A stretch of 64,000 nucleotides of DNA from Nocardia aurantiaca (GTDB taxonomy: Bacteria > Actinomycetota > Actinomycetes > Mycobacteriales > Mycobacteriaceae): NCBI RefSeq assembly GCF_009708175.1, contig NZ_WMBB01000004.1, forward strand, positions 372,001 through 436,000, written 5' to 3'. A model generated the notes under the pieces. It made no database searches. It worked only from the letters and a program-made list of their open reading frames with translations, and was not told where the DNA came from. Positions 44,795 through 53,600 of the stretch are shown in pieces. Within the stretch, counting starts at the first letter, position 1. Each line of letters opens with the position of its first letter. A program made the translations under genes and the position numbers.

Positions 44795-45174
44795 TCGGTA
44801 GCCGAGAAGGGTGGATCACACACCTGTGTGAAATCGAGGAAATACCGCGGAATGAACTGACACAAGGGCGTCCAGCCCGCATGGTTCCGCGATGCCCGCG
44901 CGCTCGCCACCCGCACGATTTGATGCACCATCTGCCGACCGGTTGCCTCTCCGACACCTCGGCCCGGTGCGAATTGCACGAACCTTTCACCGATGTCGCC
45001 GTGAAATACCGCGGCTGAGGACATCGACCACACGGAACCATGTCCGCCGCAACGTTCCTGGAAGCCGTGCGGTCCGTCGGCCGATTTCGCCCAACCCGGA
45101 CCGCCGAATAATGCGGTGCACCGGAACGGCCGGTCCACCTACCGTGGACGGCAGTCGAGAGGAAGGACAGTCCC
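44795..45174. other. 380-bp gap with small repeats, no convincing gene
   Basis: Two short elements are present: a near-perfect 16-bp inverted repeat (TCACACACCTGTGTGA, 44816-44831), and a 12-bp direct repeat (GAAATACCGCGG at 44839-44850 and 45003-45014, 164 bases apart). The open frames here have poor codon structure. The region must hold the promoter of rtcB, whose ribosome site (GAGAGGAAGGA) is at its end. Confidence 0.5.
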
Positions 45175-46398
45175 ATGTTTCCCGTCGAGCTGCGCGGTAC
45201 TCGGGCGCAGACGCTCATGTGGGCCCACGAGCACGAGGTCGAACCGGCCGCGCTGCGGCAGCTGCGCAATATCGCGCAACTGGAGTGGGTGCACGGCGTA
45301 CGGGTGATGCCGGACGTACACCTGGGCAAGGGGGCCACGGTCGGATCGGTCATCGCCATGCGGGACGCCGTCGCGCCCGCGGCGGTCGGGGTGGACATCG
45401 GCTGCGGAATGGAGGCCGTGCTCACCTCGCTGACGGCGGCCGACCTGCCCGACAACCTGCACTCGCTGCGGTCGCGGATCGAGGCGGCCGTGCCGGTCGG
45501 CTTCGCGGCACACGGCGATCCGGTGAACGTGAACCGATTGAACGCCGAGGTTTTCGGCCAGCGCGCGGCGGGCACCACGCTGCGGGCGGGGTGGGAGCGT
45601 TTCTGGAAGGCGTTCGAATCGCTGGATTCGGGCGTACAGGCGCGGGAATCCAAGGCGCACAAGCAGATGGGAACGCTGGGCGGAGGAAATCACTTCTGCG
45701 AGGTATGCCTGGATTCGGAGCAGCGCGTCTGGATCCTGCTGCACTCCGGGAGCCGCAATATCGGCAAGGAACTCGCCGAGCGGCACATGTCCGTGGCACG
45801 CACGCTGCCGCACAATGCGGATCTGCCGGACCGCGATCTCGCGGTATTCCTTTCCGGGACACCCGAAATGAACGCCTACCGGCGTGATCTGACCTGGGCG
45901 CAGGAATACGCGGCGCGCAACCGCGCCGTCATGCTGGCACTGGTCTGCAAGGCGGTGCGCGACGAATTTCATGGGCAGACCGTGCGATTCGACAATCCCA
46001 TCTCCTGCCACCACAACTATGTGGCCGAGGAGGTCATCGACGGCATACCCATGCTCGTCACCCGCAAGGGCGCGGTACGGGCGGGAGCGGGTGATCTCGC
46101 GCTGATTCCCGGGTCGATGGGGACGCGCTCGTATGTGGTTCGGGGCAAGGGGAATCCGGCCTCGTTCCAGTCGGCCTCGCACGGCGCCGGGCGCCGGATG
46201 AGCCGCAATGCGGCCAAGCGGCAGTTCACCGTGGCCGACCTGGTCGCGCAGACCGAGGGCGTGGAGTCGCGCAAGGACGCCGGGGTGATCGACGAGATTC
46301 CCGCGGCCTACAAGGACATCGACCAGGTCATCGCGGCACAGTCCGACCTGGTCGACATTGTGGCCACGCTGCGGCAGGTGCTGTGCGTGAAGGGGTGA
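45175..46398 (+). CDS. rtcB: RtcB-family RNA ligase
   Basis: A 407-residue RtcB, which seals RNA 2',3'-cyclic phosphate to 5'-OH ends using GTP and manganese. Metal and active-site residues: D74 and C77 in GVDIGCGME, N172/H173 in GGGNHF, H190 in LLHSGSRN, H279/H280 in CHHN, and the guanylylated H336 in SHGAGR. Length fits the short bacterial RtcB class. ATG at 45175 follows AGGAAGGA. No archease, RtcA or RtcR is next to it. Confidence 0.93.
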   Translation: MFPVELRGTRAQTLMWAHEHEVEPAALRQLRNIAQLEWVHGVRVMPDVHLGKGATVGSVIAMRDAVAPAAVGVDIGCGMEAVLTSLTAADLPDNLHSLRSRIEAAVPVGFAAHGDPVNVNRLNAEVFGQRAAGTTLRAGWERFWKAFESLDSGVQARESKAHKQMGTLGGGNHFCEVCLDSEQRVWILLHSGSRNIGKELAERHMSVARTLPHNADLPDRDLAVFLSGTPEMNAYRRDLTWAQEYAARNRAVMLALVCKAVRDEFHGQTVRFDNPISCHHNYVAEEVIDGIPMLVTRKGAVRAGAGDLALIPGSMGTRSYVVRGKGNPASFQSASHGAGRRMSRNAAKRQFTVADLVAQTEGVESRKDAGVIDEIPAAYKDIDQVIAAQSDLVDIVATLRQVLCVKG

Positions 46399-46404
46399 AC
46401 CGGG

Positions 46405-46884
46405 TCAGCGGCGGCGGAAGGTCGCCGCTGCACCCGCCCCCACCAGCAGGATGCCCACGATGAGCGGGAATCCCGTTTGCAGCCACTGGAACAACGCGAC
46501 ATGCATGTCGTCGGAGACCGGCAGGTCGCCGATCAGGCGGAAGGTGTCGTCCGGGAAGATGACATGGATGATCCCGGGCAGCACCCCCCACACCAGCCCG
46601 GCGATGATGGTGCCCGCCGGGGAATAGGCGGCCAGGGCCGCCACCAAGAGGAACACGACCGCGGCGGCGAGGATCTCGAAGGTAGAGCCGACGCGGTCGG
46701 CGAAATCCCCGAGAATCGTCCACTGCCTGGTCCCGGCCGCGCCGCGCGCGGCGAGTGCGATGCCGACGGGGGTCAGGATCAACCCCGCCAGCATGCCGGT
46801 CACCGTCCGCGAAGCGCCTCCACTACTGCGAAACTCTGCGCCCGGCGGAGTCCACCCCGCGGGCGACGGAAACTTCTCCGGCAT
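46405..46884 (-). CDS. Hypothetical membrane protein, four helices
   Basis: A 159-residue protein starting MPEKFPSPAGWTPPG. Hydrophobic segments (MLAGLILTPVGIALAARG, ILAAAVVFLLVAALAAY, AGLVWGVLPGIIHVIFP, FPLIVGILLVGAGAAATF) suggest four membrane helices and a short arginine tail. The ATG at 46884 follows AGGGAGA. It converges with rtcB, with 6 bp between their stops. No family named. Confidence 0.75.
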   Translation of the reverse strand: MPEKFPSPAGWTPPGAEFRSSGGASRTVTGMLAGLILTPVGIALAARGAAGTRQWTILGDFADRVGSTFEILAAAVVFLLVAALAAYSPAGTIIAGLVWGVLPGIIHVIFPDDTFRLIGDLPVSDDMHVALFQWLQTGFPLIVGILLVGAGAAATFRRR

Positions 46885-47001
46885 CAGCGTCTCCCTGCGC
46901 ACCCCGGACGCCCTTCGTGCCCGGAACCCTATTGTGCGTCCGCGCACGGGATTCCGCGCGATCTTGACCCCACCGCGGCCAACGCGGTCTCCACCGGTGT
47001 T

Positions 47002-47268
47002 CTACAGGGCGAATGATTGTCCGGTTGGAAGGATTTGCACGATTGTCTCCGGCGCGAGATCGGCCGCGGCGGCACGGAAGTGCCGCGCGCCGTTCCGGTC
47101 GCCCTTGGTCATGATGCGATCGCCGAGGGGACCGCTGGAGAACGCGTAGTGGATCGGGATGGCCAGGCGTGGGCGCAGGGTCCGGGTCAGGTCGGCGGCC
47201 TCGACCGCGTCCATGACCACCTGCTTGTTCAGGGCCGGACGGATGCGCAGGCCGTTGACGGGCAGAAA
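47002..47268 (-). pseudogene. MBL-fold hydrolase C-terminal remnant
   Basis: About 88 residues in one frame match the end of UlaG-type metallo-beta-lactamase fold proteins: FLPVNGLRIRPALNKQVV, DAVEAADL, RPRLAIPIHYAF and GDRIMTKGDRN. The N-terminal two thirds, including the HxHxDH metal motif, are missing. Homology ends sharply near 47268, exactly where a TetR remnant begins on the other strand. Confidence 0.7.
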
Positions 47269-47270
47269 CC

Positions 47271-47600
47271 GATGGCGCTGCGCGCCTTTCGGCACTGTGT
47301 CACGCCTTCGTCGACTACGGCGTGGCCCACCCCGGGCACTATCGCGTGCTGTTCGGCACCGCCGGAACCCCAGGCTGGGAACCGACCACCGGCCAGCTGC
47401 CCGGCCTGCCGACCATCCGCCTGCTGGCCGCCACCGCGACCGCCGCCGGCGCTTTGGACCCCGACGCCACGGCCCAATGCCTCTGGGCGGGTATGCACGG
47501 CCTCATCACCCTTCGCCAGGACCGGCCCAGCTTCCCCTGGTTGCCCCTCGATCGCCTGGTCGACACCCTCGTCCAGGCCCATCTGGCCGCGGGCCGCTGA
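47271..47600 (+). pseudogene. TetR-family C-terminal remnant (WHG domain)
   Basis: About 109 residues match the C-terminal domain of TetR regulators with a WHG domain: LCHAFVDYGVAHPGHYRVLF, then QCLWAGMHGLITLRQDRPSF. The N-terminal DNA-binding domain is missing. The frame starts at the breakpoint near 47270 and stops at a TGA at 47598. It has no start codon or promoter of its own. Confidence 0.7.
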
Positions 47601-47620
47601 CCCTCCTGCCCGGATCCGCG

Positions 47621-47666
47621 CGCCCCTTGTGCGCCGCCCGCCCAGGGGGGTGGCGCACAAGGGGCG
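47621..47666. terminator. Long hairpin between the TetR remnant and recQ
   Basis: Perfect 15-bp arms CGCCCCTTGTGCGCC and complement, loop of 16 bases, 69 bp before the RecQ start. No T-run. It may end transcription from the old TetR gene or have another structural role. Confidence 0.5.
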
Positions 47667-47734
47667 GCGCAGTAGGGGCGAAGTTCGCCGAATATGCGGG
47701 CGGCGGCAGTCCGGTGTCGGTGCCGTGGGGCACG

Positions 47735-49936
47735 ATGGAGCGCGTGACCTCGACCGCCCCTTCCCCCTCGCCCGATCCTTCGGCCACCGCGGCGACCGAC
47801 GCGTCGCGCCCGTCGTCCATGGCCGCCGACCGGCATTCGGGTGGATCGGCTTCCGATCATCCGGCGGGCGGTCTGCGTGCGGACGCCGAGGCGCTGCTGC
47901 GCGAGCTCGCGGGGCCCGAGGCTCGGTTACGAGAGGATCAGTGGACCGCGATCGAAGCCCTGGTGGTGCGGCGACGGCGGGCGTTGGTGGTACAGCGGAC
48001 CGGATGGGGAAAGTCCGCGGTCTACTTCATTTCCGCCAAGCTGTTGCGGGCGCAAGGGCGAGGGCCGACGGTGATCGTGTCACCACTACTGGCCCTGATG
48101 CGGAACCAGGTGGCGGCGGCCGAGCGGGCGGGAGTCGTTGCGGCGACCATCAACTCGGGCAATGTCACCGAGTGGGACGAGATCCACGCGCGAGTGGCGG
48201 CCGAGGATGTCGATGTACTGCTGGTGAGTCCGGAGCGGTTGAACAATCCGGACTTCCGGGACTCGGTCCTGCCCAAACTGGCGGCGGACGCGGGGCTGGT
48301 GGTGATCGACGAGGCGCACTGCGTGTCCGACTGGGGGCACGACTTCCGGCCGGACTATCGGCGCATCCGCACGCTCATCGCCGATCTCGGATCCGAGGTC
48401 CCGGTGCTGGCGACCACGGCCACTGCCAACGACCGCGTGGTCACCGATGTGGCGACCCAGATCGGCACGGACACCCTGGTGCTGCGCGGCAGCCTGGACC
48501 GGGAGTCGCTGCACCTGTCGGTGGTGCGCATCCCCGATGCGGTGCAGCGCACCGCCTGGCTCAGCCGGCGGCTGCACGAGCTCCCGGGCTCCGGCATCGT
48601 CTATACGCTCACGGTGGCCGCGGCCCACGATCTCGCCGACGTCCTGAACTCGCACGGACACCACGTGGCCGCCTACACCGGGCAGACCGACCCCACCGAA
48701 CGCGAAGCCCTCGAGGCCGCACTGCTCAACAACGAGGTGAAGGCGCTCATCGCCACCTCGGCGCTCGGAATGGGTTTCGACAAGCCCGATCTCGGCTTCG
48801 TCGTGCATCTCGGTGCGCCTTCCTCCCCCATCTCCTACTACCAGCAGGTGGGCCGCGCGGGCCGCGGCACCGAACGGGCCGAGGTCGTGCTGCTGCCCGG
48901 TCACGAGGACCGTCAGATCTGGAGTTACTTCGCCTCGGTGGCCTTCCCGCGCGAACACATCGTGCGCTCGGTGCTCGCCGCCCTCGACACCGACCGGCCA
49001 CTGTCCACAGCCGCTCTGGAACCGCTGGTGGAACTCAACCGCTCCCGCCTGGAGATGGTGCTCAAGGTGCTGGATGTGGACGGCGCGGTGCGCCGGGTGC
49101 GCGGCGGCTGGCTCGGCACCGGCAAGCCCTGGGTGTACGACACCGAACGTTACGAGCGGCTCAGCGCCGCCCGCGAGGCCGAGCAGCAGGCCATGATCGA
49201 CTACGAGTCCACGCCCGAGTGCCGAATGACGTTCCTGCGCAGGCAACTCGACGATCCCGGCCTGGCTTCGGATGCCCGCTGCGGCCGCTGCGACAACTGC
49301 ACCGGCGCCCGCCAGGACACCGCCGTGGACACCGCCGACCTGGCCGAGATCCGCACCCGCCTGGACCGCCCCGGCATCGACCTCGCGCCCCGCAAGCAGT
49401 GGCCCACCGGGCTGACCAAACTCGGAATCCCCCTGTCCGGCAAGATCACCGACGGCCCCGAGACCGGTCGGATTCTGGGCCGCCTCAGCAGCCTCGGCTG
49501 GGGCCAGCGCCTGCGCCCCCTCCTCGACGGTCCCGACGCCGCCATCCCCGACGAAGTCCTCCGTGCCTGCACCACCGTGCTGCGCGAATGGAATTGGGCA
49601 CAGCGCCCGACTGCCGTCATGGCGCTGGACTCCGGCACCCGCCCGATCCTGACCCGCTCCCTCGCCGCCCGCCTCGCCGAGATCGGCCGCCTGCGAGACC
49701 TCGGCGTCCTCCACCTGCGCCCCGAGCTCCCACCCGTCTCGGCAGCCAACTCCGCGCATCGCGTGGCCGCCCTCCACAATGCCTGGGAGACACCGGATCT
49801 CAGCTTCTTCGACGGCCCCATCCTTCTGGTCGACGCGCTCACCGACACCGGCTGGACCTTCACCCTGGCCGCCCGCACCCTCCGCGCCGCGGGCGCCGCC
49901 GCCGTCTTACCCTTCGCGCTGGCGACGCCGAGCTGA
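47735..49936 (+). CDS. recQ: RecQ-family helicase with C-terminal phosphoribosyltransferase-like domain
   Basis: A 733-residue protein. Helicase core residues about 55-400: P-loop RTGWGKSAVYF (K93), DEAH box IDEAHCVSDWGHDFRPDY, SALGMGFDKPDL and QQVGRAGRG. Zinc cysteines are in ECRMTF and RCGRCDNC. The last 100 residues resemble phosphoribosyltransferases, with a PRPP-loop-like ILLVDALTDTGWTFTLAARTL near 697. The HRDC domain of E. coli RecQ is missing. The ATG at 47735 lacks a clear ribosome site; GTG at 47744 is possible. It probably unwinds DNA in repair. Confidence 0.85.
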   Translation: MERVTSTAPSPSPDPSATAATDASRPSSMAADRHSGGSASDHPAGGLRADAEALLRELAGPEARLREDQWTAIEALVVRRRRALVVQRTGWGKSAVYFISAKLLRAQGRGPTVIVSPLLALMRNQVAAAERAGVVAATINSGNVTEWDEIHARVAAEDVDVLLVSPERLNNPDFRDSVLPKLAADAGLVVIDEAHCVSDWGHDFRPDYRRIRTLIADLGSEVPVLATTATANDRVVTDVATQIGTDTLVLRGSLDRESLHLSVVRIPDAVQRTAWLSRRLHELPGSGIVYTLTVAAAHDLADVLNSHGHHVAAYTGQTDPTEREALEAALLNNEVKALIATSALGMGFDKPDLGFVVHLGAPSSPISYYQQVGRAGRGTERAEVVLLPGHEDRQIWSYFASVAFPREHIVRSVLAALDTDRPLSTAALEPLVELNRSRLEMVLKVLDVDGAVRRVRGGWLGTGKPWVYDTERYERLSAAREAEQQAMIDYESTPECRMTFLRRQLDDPGLASDARCGRCDNCTGARQDTAVDTADLAEIRTRLDRPGIDLAPRKQWPTGLTKLGIPLSGKITDGPETGRILGRLSSLGWGQRLRPLLDGPDAAIPDEVLRACTTVLREWNWAQRPTAVMALDSGTRPILTRSLAARLAEIGRLRDLGVLHLRPELPPVSAANSAHRVAALHNAWETPDLSFFDGPILLVDALTDTGWTFTLAARTLRAAGAAAVLPFALATPS

Positions 49937-50058
49937 GCGCCGCCCCGATCGCGAAGCGCCTCAGCATCTGCCGGCGGGCAGCTCGTCAGGCGATGGCCGC
50001 AACGCCTGACCCAGTGCCGATCGCACGGATCGATTGTGGGCGACGCGGCGAACTCACG

Positions 50059-50541
50059 CTAAGCATCGGCGGGCGGGCGGCGGTCCTTCAGGTTGTCGAT
50101 GGCGTCGACGTAGCGGAGCATGAGCCGGGCGAAGTCGAGGCGATCCTGTTCGGACCAGTCGGCGGTGATGTATTCGTAGGCGGCGCGCTGCTGGCCACGG
50201 AAGCGTTGCATGAACTCCAGACCCCGCTCGCTCAGCTCGAGGACCGCGCGGCGGCCGTCGAGCTGGGAGGGGACGCGGAGCAGGTACCCGGCCTTGATGT
50301 TGTCGGTGACCATGCGGCTCGCGACCGAGGGGTCCACGCACATGCCGGCGGCGATGCCCCCCACCGTCATCTCCTGCCCCGTTTCCCGGGCGCAGCGCAC
50401 CATGCCCAGCACGAGGGCGCGGGTCGAATCCTTGGTGGTGATGGGATTTTCGACCTCCTGCAGGACACCGCGACGGAGCTTCCCGAATGCCGGGCCGATG
50501 GCATCGAGCAGCTCGTCGGGAGTGCGGTCATCCTGCGTCAT
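50059..50541 (-). CDS. MarR-family transcriptional regulator
   Basis: A 160-residue MarR-type protein: ALVLGMVRCARETGQEMTVGG, recognition helix DPSVASRMVTDNIKAG and wing VPSQLDGRRAVLELSERG. Start ATG at 50541. It is divergent from the NmrA-type gene across a 112-bp region rich in ATGCAT and ATATG palindromes, the likely operators. Probably represses both genes. Confidence 0.85.
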   Translation of the reverse strand: MTQDDRTPDELLDAIGPAFGKLRRGVLQEVENPITTKDSTRALVLGMVRCARETGQEMTVGGIAAGMCVDPSVASRMVTDNIKAGYLLRVPSQLDGRRAVLELSERGLEFMQRFRGQQRAAYEYITADWSEQDRLDFARLMLRYVDAIDNLKDRRPPADA

Positions 50542-50587
50542 GGGCACATAGTATCGGCATGCATACAGGAACATATGTGTTGACGAG

Positions 50588-50615
50588 CAAATGTGTGCAT
50601 GACAGCATGCATTTG
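50588..50615. promoter_or_regulatory. Operator region between MarR and NmrA genes
   Basis: An imperfect inverted repeat begins CAAATG and ends CATTTG, with GCATG on both sides of its centre. TTGACG at 50580-50585 is a good -35 for the rightward gene. Further GCATGCAT and ATATGCAT units surround it. Confidence 0.55.
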
Positions 50616-50653
50616 TCCATATGCATGGATTCTCACTCGATCGGAGTACGCCC

Positions 50654-51496
50654 ATGACCATCCTCGTCACCGGTGCCCGCGGCCAGATCGGCCGCGCCGT
50701 GCTCACCAGCCTGCATGCCCAGGGCCTGCCGGTCCGCGCGGCCAGCAAGGACCCGTCGGCCCTCAACCTCCCCGCCGGGATCCAGGCGGTCGCGCTACGC
50801 GACGACGACCCCGAAACCCTCACCGCCGCATTGGAGAACGTGCGCCAGGTCTTCCTCTACGCGAACCCGGCCACCGCCGACCTCTTCGTCAAGGCCGCCG
50901 AGCAGGCCGGAGTGGAGCACGTCGTACTGCTGTCCTCCTCCGCGGTCGACTCCCCCGACGCCGCGTCCAACCCCATAGGCGCAAGCCACCTGACGGTCGA
51001 AAAGGCGCTCGCCGCTTCGACTCTCACCACCACCACGCTGCGGCCCGGTGGATTCGACAGCAACGCCTTCGGCTGGATCCCGGCCGTCTCGGCCGGACAG
51101 CCGATCGAACACGCCTACCCCGACGCCGCCCTGGCCATGATCCACCCGCTGGATATCGCCGACATCGCCGTCGCCGCCCTCACCGGCGCCGAATTGCGCG
51201 GCCGCACAGTCAAGCTCACCGGGCCCGAGGCGATCAGCTTCCGCGCGCAGATCGCCGCCCTGTCCGAGGCCATCGGCCGCGAGATCCCGATCGCCGCTAT
51301 CACCCCGGCGGAGGCGGAGGCCCAGCTGTCCCGCACCATGCCGCCCTACATCGTGAAAGCCCTGCTGACCATCTGGAGCCTCACCACCGATCAGCCCGAA
51401 ACCCCCGCCGACACCACCGAGACCCTGCTCGGCGTCCCCGCCCGCACCTTCGGGCAGTGGGCCCGCGAGAACGCCGCCGCCTTCACCGCCCCCTGA
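50654..51496 (+). CDS. NAD(P)H-binding NmrA/YtfG-type protein
   Basis: A 280-residue atypical SDR. The cofactor motif TGARGQIGRAVL is at the N-terminus, and the pattern (VFLYANPATADLFVKAAEQAGVEHVVLLSS, then HPLDIADIAVAAL) matches NAD(P)H azoreductase or quinone oxidoreductase relatives such as YtfG. The ATG at 50654 follows CGGAG. Likely repressed by the divergent MarR gene and induced by a xenobiotic or quinone; substrate unknown. Confidence 0.85.
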   Translation: MTILVTGARGQIGRAVLTSLHAQGLPVRAASKDPSALNLPAGIQAVALRDDDPETLTAALENVRQVFLYANPATADLFVKAAEQAGVEHVVLLSSSAVDSPDAASNPIGASHLTVEKALAASTLTTTTLRPGGFDSNAFGWIPAVSAGQPIEHAYPDAALAMIHPLDIADIAVAALTGAELRGRTVKLTGPEAISFRAQIAALSEAIGREIPIAAITPAEAEAQLSRTMPPYIVKALLTIWSLTTDQPETPADTTETLLGVPARTFGQWARENAAAFTAP

Positions 51497-51610
51497 GCCG
51501 CGCCACGCCGGGGAGGTTGCCCGGCGGTCGCGGAAACCACTGCCCACCAGGGGCGCAACGCGTAGGCTCAGAAACTCCCGCAGCCGCCGAACGATCCCGG
51601 GAAGGTCACC

Positions 51611-52711
51611 ATGGCGTCGGCATCTCCCAAGGCTCCACCGCTTCCGATCGTGCGCACGCTCTCACTGGTCCGCGACGGGCTGGCCGCACTACAGCGTCGG
51701 CTGATGCCCGGTCATATCGCGCTGCTGGATATCTCCACGGCCGGGTACGTGACCCAGGCGGTCGCGGCGGCGGCGGAGCTCGGGATCGCCGATGCGCTCG
51801 CCGATAGGCCCAAGCAGCCGGGTGAGCTCGCTCGGGCGCTCGGTGTCGACGAGGCGGCACTGCGGCGGCTGATGCGCTTCCTGATCAGCTTCGCGGTCTT
51901 CGCACAGCGAGGAGACGGAGCCTATCGGCTGACCCGTATTTCGCGGGGCCTGCGCGGCGACGCTGCGGTATCGCTGCGCGATCTATTCCTGGTCTTGGGA
52001 TCCGAACTGCACCGCAAGCATTGGTCATACCTCGCCGAGTCCGTACGCACCGGGCACGGGCTCTGGCTCGAGCTGGACGGAATGCCGTTCTTCGAATACG
52101 CCGATGCGCATCCGGAGGTCGGGGATGCCTTCGACCGCGCAATGACCAGCGTCAGCAGCCTCGCCGCCGAACCGCTGCAGGCCGCCTACGATTTCGGACG
52201 GTACGGATCGATCGTGGATATCGGCGGTGGGCGCGGCAGCCTGCTCGTCGACATCCTGCGGCGGCATCCGTCCATGCGCGGCACCATCTTCGAGCTGCCG
52301 CGCGTCGCGGGGAATCTTGCCGAGGGATTGGCAGAGCCCGGACTGTCCGGGCGGCTCACCGTCGAAACCGGTGACTTCTTCGAATCGGTGCCCAAGGGCG
52401 CGGACGCCTACCTCCTCAAACACATCATCCATGATTGGTCGGACGAGGACGCCGAGCGCATTCTGCGTACCGTGCGCAGCGCCATGGAAACCGAAGCGCG
52501 CCTGCTCATTATCGACATCGTCCTACCGGATCATCAGCGCCCCCACCCGGGCAAGATGACCGATCTGGAAATGCTGGTGAATACCGACGGCGGTCGGGAA
52601 CGCACCCAGACCGAATTCGGAGACCTGCTGTCCCGCAGCGGTTTCGTGCTCACCAAGGTCATCCCGACCGCCGCCCCCGACTGCGTGATCGAGGCACGCC
52701 CCTCCTGGTGA
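51611..52711 (+). CDS. SAM-dependent O-methyltransferase (plant-type/polyketide OMT family)
   Basis: A 366-residue methyltransferase. Residues 40-110 are the dimerisation winged helix. The SAM motif is VDIGGGRGSLLVDIL near 201, and the catalytic His region is LKHIIHDWSDEDAERIL near 271. The family methylates hydroxyl groups of aromatic natural products. It is not in a visible biosynthetic cluster. ATG at 51611 follows GGGAAGG. Confidence 0.87.
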   Translation: MASASPKAPPLPIVRTLSLVRDGLAALQRRLMPGHIALLDISTAGYVTQAVAAAAELGIADALADRPKQPGELARALGVDEAALRRLMRFLISFAVFAQRGDGAYRLTRISRGLRGDAAVSLRDLFLVLGSELHRKHWSYLAESVRTGHGLWLELDGMPFFEYADAHPEVGDAFDRAMTSVSSLAAEPLQAAYDFGRYGSIVDIGGGRGSLLVDILRRHPSMRGTIFELPRVAGNLAEGLAEPGLSGRLTVETGDFFESVPKGADAYLLKHIIHDWSDEDAERILRTVRSAMETEARLLIIDIVLPDHQRPHPGKMTDLEMLVNTDGGRERTQTEFGDLLSRSGFVLTKVIPTAAPDCVIEARPSW

Positions 52712-52801
52712 GGAAGACACCTGCGCCGGGCCTGTGAATGCGTAATTCACACGCCCGGCGCGGGCGTCCTGCCACCCGGATGCGCTGACGGCGCCGGCGG
52801 A

Positions 52802-53305
52802 TCAGGCGGAGCGGCGGATTCTCGGGCCGACAACCCCTGCGGCCCGATCGGTCCAACCGTCCGCCATCTGAGCCAGCAGGAACCAGGCGGCGTGTACTTG
52901 TTCGTCCGATACGTTCTCGACCGTTCTGAGCAGGTGCACGGCGCGCACATGCGCTGCCGCCATGGCATCCACCACGGCCCCGAGGGACTCGGCCCGCGCT
53001 GCACCCCTCGGCAGCGCCCGGCTTGTCACCCACTCGTCGATGAACGCGACCAGCTGAGCCCGTAGCTCGTCGATCCCACCCGCGTCGCCGGGCTGTCCCC
53101 GCCGCTGCAGGTGCAGTTCGGCCAGTGCCCGGGCCCAGCGGGTGACCGGGTGATCCTCGGACTGATCACCGATGTGGCCGCAGAAGGCGGCCAGCAGTTC
53201 GTGCCAATCGGGCAGCAGTGGCTGTTCGGCGAACCTCTCCTCGAAACTCGTGTCACGGCCGCTCGCCCGCCACAACTGGGTGCTGTCAGGTTGCGGAACG
53301 TACAT
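52802..53305 (-). CDS. DUF4254 protein
   Basis: A 167-residue protein with the DUF4254 pattern: LLPDWHELLAAFCGHIGD, HPVTRWARALAELHLQRRG, FIDEWV, and ESLGAVVDAMAAAHVRA. Such proteins are common in mycolic-acid actinomycetes and have no known role. ATG at 53305 follows GGAGGAAGG; an ATG at 53317 is too close to the site to be better. Confidence 0.83.
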   Translation of the reverse strand: MYVPQPDSTQLWRASGRDTSFEERFAEQPLLPDWHELLAAFCGHIGDQSEDHPVTRWARALAELHLQRRGQPGDAGGIDELRAQLVAFIDEWVTSRALPRGAARAESLGAVVDAMAAAHVRAVHLLRTVENVSDEQVHAAWFLLAQMADGWTDRAAGVVGPRIRRSA

Positions 53306-53600
53306 ACCTTCCTCCACGGGCGGTACGGGCGCACCCGGAGCCGCGGGCGATCACCGGACCGCGAGCCCGGCGCGGCAAGGGCGGACCGCGCCGGATCCAG
53401 GCAACCGCTATCGGCGAAGGGCACATCTCGATGCGGCACCGGGTGCTCCTCCAGCATGAACCTCCGGCCCGTCCCGCCCACTGCCCTTCCCCCGCCCTCC
53501 CCCTGCCCCTCACTTGAGCGTCCAACCGACCGGTTTGGGTCGTTACTTCCCCTCTCCCCCAATGCAATTCGACCGTAACCGGTACTTCGCCATCGCATGG

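Noticed and set aside
44816..44831. TCACACACCTGTGTGA as a CRP site
   Set aside because: CRP sites read TGTGA-N6-TCACA; the half-sites here are in the opposite order.
44434..45138. Minus-strand frame across the TetR gene and the gap before rtcB
   Set aside because: Antisense to TetR over half its length, with no recognisable domain.
47017..50583. An 1188-codon plus-strand frame over the recQ region
   Set aside because: It runs in a different frame from the helicase motifs and is low-complexity Arg/Pro; the helicase frame is right.
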